A stretch of 17,751 nucleotides of DNA from an uncultured Lachnospiraceae bacterium. GTDB lineage: Bacteria; Bacillota; Clostridia; Lachnospirales; Lachnospiraceae. Position numbers and translations under genes: made by a program. Below the pieces are notes generated by a model. That model was not told the DNA's origin. It made no database searches and saw only the letters and a list, made by a program, of their open reading frames with translations. Every line of letters starts with the position of its first letter. Position 1 is the stretch's first letter. Location: contig CAJUAE010000072.1 in the NCBI GenBank assembly GCA_910583965.1, positions 1 to 17,751 of the forward strand, in the 5' to 3' direction. This document shows, piece after piece, positions 7,644-13,442 of this stretch.

Positions 7644-8348
7644 ATGATTTATTCAAAGGAAATTGAAGAAATGTGTGTAGTAGCACGCGACGGTAATCAT
7701 GGTTGTGCACCAATTCCAGAAGAAGCGAAGTGGGTAAAAGCGAAAGAAGTAAAAGATATTTCAGGCTTTACACATGGAATAGGCTGGTGTGCGCCACAGC
7801 AAGGTGCTTGCAAGTTGTCTCTGAACGTAAAAGAAGGTATCATTCAGGAGGCATTGGTTGAGACAATTGGATGCTCAGGTATGACACATTCTGCAGCGAT
7901 GGCAGCAGAGCTGCTTCCAGGCAGAACTGTTATGGAGGCATTGAATACAGACCTTGTGTGCGATGCAATCAACACTGCTATGAGAGAACTGTTTTTGCAG
8001 ATTGTATATGGACGTTCTCAGTCCGCTTTTTCTGAAGATGGTCTTCCTGTAGGTGCAGGACTTGAAGATTTAGGCAAAGGTTTAAGAAGCCAAGTTGGTA
8101 CAATGTATGGTACTTTAAAGAAAGGTCCTCGTTATCTTGAGATGGCAGAAGGCTATGTTACAGGTATCGCGCTTGATGCTGATGATAAGATTATCGGTTA
8201 TAAGTTTGTAAGTCTTGGAAAAATGACAGACTTTATCAAGAAGGGCGATGACCCAAATACAGCATGGGAGAAGGCTTCAGGTCAGTATGGACGTGTTGCA
8301 GATGCTGTTAAGATTATTGATCCTAGAACAGATAAGGAGGTAAAATAA
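7644..8348 (+). CDS. NifU/IscU-like iron-sulfur cluster scaffold-family protein
   Basis: The family shape is seen in residues 45-100: HGIGWCAPQQGACKLSL followed by ETIGCSGMTHSAAMAAELLPGRT, which lines up with the IscU/NifU segment around its second ligand cysteine (GCGxAIASSS...). Cys77 would be that ligand, and Cys49 or Cys56 the first. The third ligand cysteine, expected well downstream near the end of the IscU-type domain, is missing: the last cysteine is Cys106 and residues 107-234 contain none. The C-terminal 100 residues are an extension not found in IscU. Cluster assembly or transfer is therefore plausible but unproven. Start ATG at 7644 follows AAAGGAG. It is in an operon with the GGGtGRT gene, two bases downstream. 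Confidence 0.75.
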   Translation: MIYSKEIEEMCVVARDGNHGCAPIPEEAKWVKAKEVKDISGFTHGIGWCAPQQGACKLSLNVKEGIIQEALVETIGCSGMTHSAAMAAELLPGRTVMEALNTDLVCDAINTAMRELFLQIVYGRSQSAFSEDGLPVGAGLEDLGKGLRSQVGTMYGTLKKGPRYLEMAEGYVTGIALDADDKIIGYKFVSLGKMTDFIKKGDDPNTAWEKASGQYGRVADAVKIIDPRTDKEVK

Positions 8349-8350
8349 TT

Positions 8351-9367
8351 ATGGCATTATTCGAGTCCTATGAAAGAAGAATAGATAAGATTACCGAAGT
8401 TTTAAATAGTTATGGCATCAATTCCATCGAAGAAGCTGAAAAAATTACTAAAGATGCGGGTCTTGATGTATATGATCAAGTTAAAAAAATTCAACCAATT
8501 TGTTTTGAAAATGCTTGCTGGGCGTACATAGTAGGAGCAGCAATTGCTATTAAAAAAGATTGTAGAAAAGCAGCAGATGCGGCAGCAGCAATCGGAGAGG
8601 GACTTCAAGCATTTTGTATTCCTGGTTCTGTTGCAGACAATCGTAAAGTGGGACTTGGACATGGTAATCTAGGAAAAATGCTTTTGGAAGAAGAAACAGA
8701 TTGTTTTTGCTTCTTGGCAGGGCATGAGTCCTTTGCGGCTGCTGAAGGTGCGATTGGAATTGCTGAAAAGGCAAACAAAGTTCGTCAGAAACCGCTTCGC
8801 GTTATTTTAAATGGTCTTGGAAAAGATGCAGCAGAGATTATCGCACGTATTAACGGATTTACTTTTGTAGAGACAGAGTATGATCCTTACACAAATACGG
8901 TAAAGGAAGTATTTAGAAAATCCTATTCTGACCCAGAAGGTCCTCGGGGTAAGGTAAATTGCTATGGCGCAAATGATGTTTGCGAAGGCGTTGCAATCAT
9001 GTGGAAAGAAAATGTTGATGTATCTATTACAGGAAATTCAACAAACCCTACAAGATTCCAACATCCAGTTGCAGGCACGTACAAAAAGGAAAGAATTGAA
9101 GCAGGCAAGAAATATTTTTCAGTGGCTTCTGGTGGTGGTACAGGTCGTACACTTCACCCAGACAATATGGCGGCAGGCCCAGCTTCTTATGGTATGACAG
9201 ATACATTGGGACGTATGCATTCTGATGCACAGTTTGCAGGTTCCTCATCTGTTCCTGCTCATGTAGAAATGATGGGATTGATCGGTATGGGTAATAATCC
9301 TATGGTTGGTGCTACAGTAGCAGTAGCAGTTTCCTTAGAGGAAGCGGCCAAGGAAGGTAAGTTCTAA
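8351..9367 (+). CDS. GGGtGRT family protein (function unknown)
   Basis: The 338-aa protein carries the family's namesake motif GGGTGRT at residues 261-267, followed by the conserved-looking tail LHPDNMAAGPASYGMTDT and a glycine/alanine-rich C-terminus. No signal peptide or membrane segment is seen, so it is probably cytoplasmic. The middle part (residues about 85-160) is alanine/glycine-rich and looks like an alpha/beta fold; the GGGxGRT loop could bind phosphate or a cofactor, which is inference. The ribosome-binding site GGAGG (8336-8340) lies within the last codons of the NifU-like gene and the start is two bases after its stop, so the two are almost certainly translated together and probably act in the same process. 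A strong terminator follows. Confidence 0.85.
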   Translation: MALFESYERRIDKITEVLNSYGINSIEEAEKITKDAGLDVYDQVKKIQPICFENACWAYIVGAAIAIKKDCRKAADAAAAIGEGLQAFCIPGSVADNRKVGLGHGNLGKMLLEEETDCFCFLAGHESFAAAEGAIGIAEKANKVRQKPLRVILNGLGKDAAEIIARINGFTFVETEYDPYTNTVKEVFRKSYSDPEGPRGKVNCYGANDVCEGVAIMWKENVDVSITGNSTNPTRFQHPVAGTYKKERIEAGKKYFSVASGGGTGRTLHPDNMAAGPASYGMTDTLGRMHSDAQFAGSSSVPAHVEMMGLIGMGNNPMVGATVAVAVSLEEAAKEGKF

Positions 9368-9383
9368 GAAATAGCGTATTTAT

Positions 9384-9422
9384 AAGGGTTTCTGTTGATG
9401 TGGATTGTCAGCGGAAGCCCTT
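9384..9422 (+). terminator. Strong intrinsic terminator after the GGGtGRT gene
   Basis: AAGGGTTTCTGTTGA (9384-9398) pairs along all 15 positions with TCAGCGGAAGCCCTT (9408-9422), three as G-U, around a nine-base loop, followed by AATTTT. It marks the end of the chromosomal operon and lies directly beside the presumed border of the integrated element. Confidence 0.85.
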
Positions 9423-9433
9423 AATTTTGCCAC

Positions 9434-9479
9434 GTAGCACACAAGTAACACACAAGTAGCACACATGAGGTAGCACACA
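9434..9479. repeat. Four short direct repeats, GTA(G/A)CACACA, probable integrase/excisionase arm sites
   Basis: Units start at 9434, 9445, 9456 and 9470. Three read GTAGCACACA and the second GTAACACACA; spacings are 11, 11 and 14 bp, close to one helical turn for the first three. They lie between the chromosomal terminator and the element's first gene, on the integrase side. Tandem direct repeats in this position are usual arm-type sites for tyrosine recombinases or excisionases. There are too few and too short units for CRISPR. Confidence 0.65.
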
Positions 9480-9490
9480 AATTTTTAGGA

Positions 9491-9523
9491 TAAAGAAAAG
9501 GGCATCTGCACTTTGCAGACACC
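9491..9523 (-). terminator. Terminator of the leftward integrase operon
   Basis: Read on the minus strand, GG-TG-TCTGCA (9523-9514), loop AAG, TGCAGA-TG-CCC (9510-9500), then TTTTCTTT. The core stem is 6 bp perfect, with a G/C clamp beyond a 2x2 mismatch, plus a T-rich tail. It sits 37 bases after the stop of the 55-aa gene, the last leftward gene. Confidence 0.65.
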
Positions 9524-9560
9524 TTCTAATACGGTTTTATGTAACGGTTATTGCTTATGC

Positions 9561-9728
9561 TTATAATATTGTGCCAGACAGTAAAGAATAATCCTTTAAA
9601 TGATCTAAAATGATATTCTGAACATATTCAAGAAGGGCAGCAGTATCATAAGAGAAATTATGTTCGTCCAGTGCATCATTATTCAATAAATCTTCGGCTA
9701 TTGCTTTTGTTATGTCGTTTCTATTCAT
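9561..9728 (-). CDS. Small protein of unknown function (55 aa), last gene of the integrase operon
   Basis: Translation reads MNRNDITKAIAEDLLNNDALDEHNFS... and ends ...LLSGTIL. Its ATG (9728-9726) overlaps the last two codons and stop of the 199-aa gene by eight bases, and a ribosome site AAAGGTGG lies inside that gene, so it is translationally coupled. It is acidic, predicted helical, with no cysteines, no membrane segment and no recognisable motif. A terminator follows at once. Coupling and position support it as real; function is not known. Confidence 0.6.
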   Translation of the reverse strand: MNRNDITKAIAEDLLNNDALDEHNFSYDTAALLEYVQNIILDHLKDYSLLSGTIL

Positions 9729-10320
9729 CAGCGGCACCACCTTTCTTTACTGACAACATACCCATGATAAAGCTGTATATGCTTTCGATAGTATCAATGC
9801 TTTCAATATCGTATACCATTCTTGCGATATTGCAGCGGTATTCTCTGGCTTGCTTTTCTTCTGCGGTCTGTTCCGGCTCCGGCTCTGCTTCCTTTGATTT
9901 TCTGTCCTCACGTTCTGCCCGGATTTCAAGCATAGGTTTTGTTACTCTGTTTGGCATAAGATAAAAACAATCTTCCGGCAACAGATAGGACATCATGCAA
10001 TAGAAATACTCTGCTCTGTACCCAAAAGGCAGATAATAGACAAGTTCCAAAAGGCGGCGGTGCATATCATCCTTTACACGCTTATTAACCTTTGCTTTCT
10101 GTTCGGCTTCTGCTTGCTTATACCCTGCCATAAAGCCATAATTGAAAAGGTCATAAATCAAATCAATAATGCTTTCTCTGTCTGCTAGTCTGAAAAGTTC
10201 TTTGTAATTTCCGATCTGTGTGGAATTAAAATCAAAATCATCATGCCGGGGATGCTTTACTTCCCATTTGGTAAAGGCTTCCTTTGCTTCGGCGGCGGTC
10301 ATATTCTTAATCTTCTTCAT
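9721..10320 (-). CDS. Hypothetical protein (199 aa) downstream of the integrase
   Basis: I start it at ATG 10320, which follows GAAAGGAAG and gives MKKIKNMTAAEAKEAF; the frame extends 16 codons further up to 10368 without a ribosome site. Visible features are a helical N-terminus, a YDLFNYGFMAGYKQAEAEQKAK helix (residues about 57-77), an aromatic-rich segment with YYLPFGYRAEYFYC, a charged stretch rich in Glu/Lys/Pro (about 135-155) and a C-terminus with two similar IDTIES/IESID turns. No catalytic motif or membrane span is recognised. It is phage/ICE accessory-like, co-transcribed with the integrase, with a 55-aa gene overlapping its end. I do not assign a function. Confidence 0.75.
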   Translation of the reverse strand: MKKIKNMTAAEAKEAFTKWEVKHPRHDDFDFNSTQIGNYKELFRLADRESIIDLIYDLFNYGFMAGYKQAEAEQKAKVNKRVKDDMHRRLLELVYYLPFGYRAEYFYCMMSYLLPEDCFYLMPNRVTKPMLEIRAEREDRKSKEAEPEPEQTAEEKQAREYRCNIARMVYDIESIDTIESIYSFIMGMLSVKKGGAADE

Positions 10321-10345
10321 TGTAAAATCTTCCTTTCTTTTGGTC

Positions 10346-10374
10346 GGGAAGTATGCTACAATGAACATACTCCC
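10346..10374. promoter_or_regulatory. Dyad overlapping a possible rightward promoter
   Basis: GGGAAGTATG (10346-10355) and CATACTCCC (10366-10374) are inverted copies with one extra base. Between them, on the + strand, lies TGCTACAAT, an extended -10 (TACAAT at 10357-10362) with only a weak upstream box, TTTCTT at 10334-10339. The dyad could be an operator for that promoter, or on the minus strand a hairpin just before the 199-aa gene's ribosome site. Confidence 0.35.
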
Positions 10375-10445
10375 TTTAATTGTTTTAGTAGATGGTTACA
10401 GGGTGTCGGCTCTATGGTATTTGCGGTACTGTAGAGCCTTTTTGA
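10369..10445 (+). ncRNA. Possible small antisense RNA between integrase and the 199-aa gene
   Basis: A + strand extended -10 (TGCTACAAT, ending 10362) and a + strand terminator ending in TTTTT at 10443 frame about 75 nt with no rightward ORF of note. The RNA would be complementary to the leftward message linking integrase and the 199-aa gene. Both signals are read from sequence; transcription is inference. Confidence 0.3.
10408..10443 (+). terminator. Rightward intrinsic terminator-like hairpin inside the leftward operon
   Basis: GGCTCTA (10408-10414) pairs with TAGAGCC (10432-10438) around 17 bases and is followed by TTTTT on the + strand. On the minus strand the T run becomes a leading A run, so it would not terminate the leftward message in the usual way. 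No rightward gene ends here, hence the suggestion of a small RNA. Confidence 0.45.
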
Positions 10446-10465
10446 TTGTTACAATCAATCTGCAT
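10412..10465 (-). CDS. Possible 17-codon leader/small ORF coupled to the integrase
   Basis: Directly after the integrase stop (TAG, 10478-10476) the minus strand reads AAAGGAGTTGATG, giving a 17-aa ORF, MQIDCNNQKGSTVPQIP. Its stop lies in the 3' arm of the GGCTCTA/TAGAGCC hairpin, so ribosomes reaching the end would open that stem. SD-to-start spacing is short (three bases). It may be a true small peptide, a leader, or chance; evidence is limited to position and ribosome site. Confidence 0.3.
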   Translation of the reverse strand: MQIDCNNQKGSTVPQIP

Positions 10466-10475
10466 CAACTCCTTT

Positions 10476-11678
10476 CTATTTTGTGATTTTCTCCATTTCG
10501 GATTTTAGTTGCTCCATTGTTCTATGGGTATATACCTTTTCGGTAATATCCTCTATGGCGTGTCCTACAATCAGCTTTAAGATATATTCATCAACACCAC
10601 ATGCTTTTGCCTTTGTGATGAATGTATGTCGGGTTTCGTGTGGGCGGTGCTTCATTTTTAACCTATCCATGATCTTTTGAAATCTCTTGCGGTATTTGTC
10701 ATAGGTCATATATGTACCTTGCTGCCCGTTTACATCATTAAAGAGATATTCAGATTGCAGAGTGCCAGCTTCTTTCATACGGTTTTCAATTAACGGCTTT
10801 ATTATTGGATGGATAGGAACAATTCTATTTTTACCGGCATCCGTTTTCAAGCCGCCTTTCATGATCCCTGCTTCAAGGTCAATATCTGCAATTTGCAGTA
10901 TAGATAATTCTTGCGGCCGCCATCCACTGTATATTCCTATCAGTACCATATCGGCAAAAGGTATCAAGTCTTTGTTATTCCATAACTGCTGCACTTCTTC
11001 ACCCGTAAACGGTATGGGTTCTTTTGTGCGTTCTCTCTTGATAGGATTACCGTTTGCAAACATAACAGAAGCATAATCTTTATCTACAATATCATGCGCT
11101 ACAGCGTACTTATACATCATATTAAACAGGCTTTTAATTCTGCCCTTTGTACTGTCTCCGACATCTGCATTTAAGATAGTACCCTCTAAATGTGATACCC
11201 TTATATCTTTCATACGCATATTATAAAGACCGTTACAATAAGCGTATGCCGTTGTGATAGTCCTGATACTGGACGGATTGGAGAGCGTAGGGAAATACCC
11301 CTCATTCCATTTTTTATATACTTCTGAAAATGTAATGCTATCCGCTTTAATGTCATACGGATTTTCGTTGTATTCAGCAAGAGCAATCATAGCTTCTTCA
11401 CGAGTGGCATAGTAGCCGATAGTAAAGCGTATCTGTTTGCTTTTGCCTGTAGCGGCATCCAGTACCCATTTATCAGTTTTGACAGCCCTAAATGGTTTTG
11501 AACGTTTTCCAGGCAGTTTGTAGATTGTTCCGTATCCATTGGGTAATTTTGTTGGTTTACCATTTCTGATACGTGGTTTTGTACTGGTAGGACTACTTAT
11601 AGGATAACCACAGTGAGGACAGGCGGCGGCTTTATCTGATACATCATGTTTGCACTCTGGACACTTTAGTAACGCCAT
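10476..11678 (-). CDS. int: Tyrosine recombinase (site-specific integrase) with an N-terminal zinc ribbon
   Basis: It catalyses integration and excision of the element. The 400-aa protein starts with a zinc ribbon, Cys6/Cys9 and Cys20/Cys23 (CPEC, CPHCGYPIS). An AP2-like arm-binding region follows (about 45-110), then the SAM-like core-binding domain (about 115-205) and the catalytic domain. Active-site residues are Arg254 (SGWRPQEL), probably Lys278, His347 and Arg350 (HETRH), His373 (VGHA) and the nucleophile Tyr383 (VYTHR). All are present, so it should be active. ATG 11678 follows AAAGGAAGTG, which overlaps the stop of the repressor gene 15 bases upstream; the two are probably one transcript. 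The GTAGCACACA repeats beyond the operon are its likely arm sites. Confidence 0.95.
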   Translation of the reverse strand: MALLKCPECKHDVSDKAAACPHCGYPISSPTSTKPRIRNGKPTKLPNGYGTIYKLPGKRSKPFRAVKTDKWVLDAATGKSKQIRFTIGYYATREEAMIALAEYNENPYDIKADSITFSEVYKKWNEGYFPTLSNPSSIRTITTAYAYCNGLYNMRMKDIRVSHLEGTILNADVGDSTKGRIKSLFNMMYKYAVAHDIVDKDYASVMFANGNPIKRERTKEPIPFTGEEVQQLWNNKDLIPFADMVLIGIYSGWRPQELSILQIADIDLEAGIMKGGLKTDAGKNRIVPIHPIIKPLIENRMKEAGTLQSEYLFNDVNGQQGTYMTYDKYRKRFQKIMDRLKMKHRPHETRHTFITKAKACGVDEYILKLIVGHAIEDITEKVYTHRTMEQLKSEMEKITK

Positions 11679-11693
11679 TAAATCACTTCCTTT

Positions 11694-12662
11694 CTAAAAA
11701 TCTAACATATCTTTTAATAAATTTATATCAGCATCACTATATTGTGGATATTTAGTTTTAAATTCTTTAAAGTCAATATCATTGATATTATCACAGTCAT
11801 ATAAGTAAACTAATCTTTTTTTGTTTTCGTTAAAACGGCGATCCATTCTTGATAGATTATCAATATCAAAATTGAATCCGTCAAGATTATTTCTGATTTC
11901 CTCCATACGAATCAAATCGAATAACATATCATCAAGAATCTCGAAAATACTTGGAGTTTTTCGGAGTTGTTTAGTTGATATACTATTTTTTAATTTTGAT
12001 AATAATTCGTTAATAGAAAGTAAAAATATATTTGCCATTTTATCAACGGGAACAAGTCCAAGAGCCGTTCCGTATTCGTCACGCAATGCTATATTCTTAT
12101 TTTCCATACGTGGAACACCACATTCATCAAATGATTTTATATTTTGACTAGATAAAATATATTGAGGTATTAAACGGAGTAATTCTAGCTTATCATTAAT
12201 GTGACTATCTTTTTCCAGCAGAAAATTTATTGTGCTTACTGCATAAGGAACGTAAGAGTTATTGCTTTCTATTAATATGTCTATAGCATCTTCTGCAAGC
12301 CCGGTTAAATCCTTGCATATCTGTTTCTGGTGGGTTGTGCATTCAATATTTCCAAATAAATAGTCTGTGGAACAATGGAAAAAAGTACTATATGCTTTTG
12401 CGTATTCTCCTTGCAGCTTGCTGGTATCATCTGAATTTAAATGAGTTTGTATTTTCTTTTCTATAGAACCTATTGCAGCATCGGCTTTGCTGCGCTCATA
12501 AGGGTATTCAGTAGTATCTCTGTGCTTAACGATGACAAGTTTTTCTTTATAGAGTTTTTTGGCAAGACCTTTTGCTGTAAAAACGCCGCTATTCTCCATT
12601 AATTTCCATAATCTATTCTTGAACAAAGACATATCCTCATGGTTTTCTGACTTAAATGCCAA
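11694..12662 (-). CDS. Large phage-type repressor (Stl/CI-like HTH protein)
   Basis: The protein has 322 residues. Near the N-terminus, FKNRLWKLMENSGVFTAKGLAKKLY resembles the first helices of an HTH_3 domain, and YAKAYSTFFHCSTDYLFG (about 88-105) is the typical end of one (compare YFNVSTDYLLG in Cro/CI proteins); between them is a longer insertion than normal. The remaining 215 residues are helical and polar with no RecA-cleavage/peptidase motif that I can see, more like Stl of staphylococcal islands, which is lifted by protein contact, than like a self-cleaving CI. It starts at TTG (12662) behind TAGGAGGTG; no better ATG exists. It is divergent from the early operon with dyads between, so it probably represses that operon and itself. 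Confidence 0.65.
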   Translation of the reverse strand: MAFKSENHEDMSLFKNRLWKLMENSGVFTAKGLAKKLYKEKLVIVKHRDTTEYPYERSKADAAIGSIEKKIQTHLNSDDTSKLQGEYAKAYSTFFHCSTDYLFGNIECTTHQKQICKDLTGLAEDAIDILIESNNSYVPYAVSTINFLLEKDSHINDKLELLRLIPQYILSSQNIKSFDECGVPRMENKNIALRDEYGTALGLVPVDKMANIFLLSINELLSKLKNSISTKQLRKTPSIFEILDDMLFDLIRMEEIRNNLDGFNFDIDNLSRMDRRFNENKKRLVYLYDCDNINDIDFKEFKTKYPQYSDADINLLKDMLDF

Positions 12663-12682
12663 TAATTACACCTCCTATCAAT

Positions 12683-12702
12683 AAAAGATAAAATTATCTT
12701 TT
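12683..12702. promoter_or_regulatory. Operator-like dyad 1 in the divergent control region
   Basis: AAAAGATAA (12683-12691) and TTATCTTTT (12694-12702) are perfect inverted 9-mers around two bases. It lies between the repressor's predicted -10 and its ribosome site, so binding would block the repressor's own transcription. The half-site AAAAGATA recurs at 12736-12743. Confidence 0.55.
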
Positions 12703-12716
12703 TATTGCGGAAAAAT

Positions 12717-12775
12717 ATTATAAAATAGACATATAAAAAGATATATTTTTCTTGTTGTATTCACTATACTACAAT
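12717..12775. promoter_or_regulatory. Divergent promoters with operator-like site 2
   Basis: On the minus strand TATAAT (12722-12717) is a perfect -10 for the repressor operon; no good -35 stands upstream. On the + strand, TATACT (12765-12770) or TACAAT (12770-12775) are possible -10 boxes for the early operon, again with poor -35. AAAAGATATATTTTTC (12736-12751) repeats the half-site of dyad 1 and covers both presumed -35 regions, so one bound repressor could affect both directions. Confidence 0.45.
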
Positions 12776-12828
12776 TACAGCCGGTTGTAAATAACAAATT
12801 GTTGCATTTGTAAAGAGAGGTATGAAAT

Positions 12829-13014
12829 ATGGATTTGAGAACAGAGATAAAGAAGTATGCAAAATCAAAAGGAGTTCCATTATGGAAAGCAGCAAAAGAA
12901 TATGGGCTGTCAGATAGTAATTTCAGTAGAATGCTTCGCTACGATGACAAGGTTAGTATAGAAGAGAGAAAAATAATATATGAAATTATTGATCGACTAG
13001 CAGCGGAGCGGTAA
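12829..13014 (+). CDS. Small HTH DNA-binding protein (Cro-like), first gene of the early operon
   Basis: The 61-aa protein contains a helix-turn-helix in PLWKAAKEYGLSDSNFSRMLR (residues 17-37) and a charged C-terminal helix. It starts behind AGAGAGGT, next to the divergent control region, the place of Cro in phages and of small regulators in phage islands. It probably binds the same region and antagonises the repressor; this is inferred from position. It could alternatively be an AlpA-like activator, though it lacks a recognisable AlpA sequence. Confidence 0.7.
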   Translation: MDLRTEIKKYAKSKGVPLWKAAKEYGLSDSNFSRMLRYDDKVSIEERKIIYEIIDRLAAER

Positions 13015-13026
13015 GGCGGTGATGAT

Positions 13027-13251
13027 ATGAGTGAACCTATTTTTGAATGTGCAAATATCCCTGTTGCAGTCGCTTCTAAAGCCTTAAAAGTAGATTGTCA
13101 GACGGTAAGGCTGTTGCTTCAAAGTGGTGCGGTAAACTGGGGAATTGCATACCACAGGACACCAAAGAGCCGACAATATTCTTATTTGATTTATCCTAAG
13201 AAATTCTATGAGGAAACGGGTTTCCTTTATAAAGGGGGTACATCAGAATGA
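13027..13251 (+). CDS. Small winged-helix/excisionase-like protein
   Basis: The protein has 74 residues. IPVAVASKALKVDCQTVRLLLQSGAV (about 11-36) is an HTH of the MerR/excisionase type (first helix, turn, recognition helix), followed by a strand pair with RTPKSRQYSYLIYPKKFYEE, like the wing of Xis/AlpA-type proteins. It starts behind AAGGCGGTGATG, 12 bases after the previous stop, and its final bases overlap the next start (ATGA). It probably acts in excision with the integrase or in regulation; which of the two cannot be told from sequence. Confidence 0.6.
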   Translation: MSEPIFECANIPVAVASKALKVDCQTVRLLLQSGAVNWGIAYHRTPKSRQYSYLIYPKKFYEETGFLYKGGTSE

Positions 13252-13442
13252 ATATTTTGAAAAGATACCGACTGAAAAAACAGCAAAAAGAGTTAGTGCG
13301 TAGATATGCGATATTGGAACAGTTGCAGACAGAACACAGTGGAGATGAATATTTTTACAGGTATGCGCAGAAAGAAATGGATGCCATCGACGAGGAAGCA
13401 GAGCAGATACGCCATGTGTTAGAAATGGGGTGCTGTGAATGA
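13248..13442 (+). CDS. Small coiled-coil protein of unknown function
   Basis: The 64-aa highly charged protein is almost entirely helical, with heptad-like spacing in YRLKKQQKELVRRYAILEQLQ and a second helix MDAIDEEAEQIRHVLEM. Four-base ATGA overlaps at both ends link it to the excisionase-like gene and the primase gene, so all three are translated as a coupled unit. A ribosome site AAAGGGGG is present within the upstream gene. It may be a partner of the primase; no motif proves this. Confidence 0.65.
   Translation: MNILKRYRLKKQQKELVRRYAILEQLQTEHSGDEYFYRYAQKEMDAIDEEAEQIRHVLEMGCCE

Noticed and set aside
9434..9479. CRISPR-like array
   Set aside because: The 10-bp units are separated by one to four bases with no spacers and no cas genes.
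9368..9560. tRNA or tmRNA gene as the integration target
   Set aside because: No tRNA-like cloverleaf or tmRNA tail is seen; the integrase seems to use an intergenic site after the GGGtGRT operon.
10762..11076. 104-codon + strand frame opposite the integrase
   Set aside because: Complement of the catalytic domain; no ribosome site and an Ile/Phe/Ser-rich antisense-type translation.
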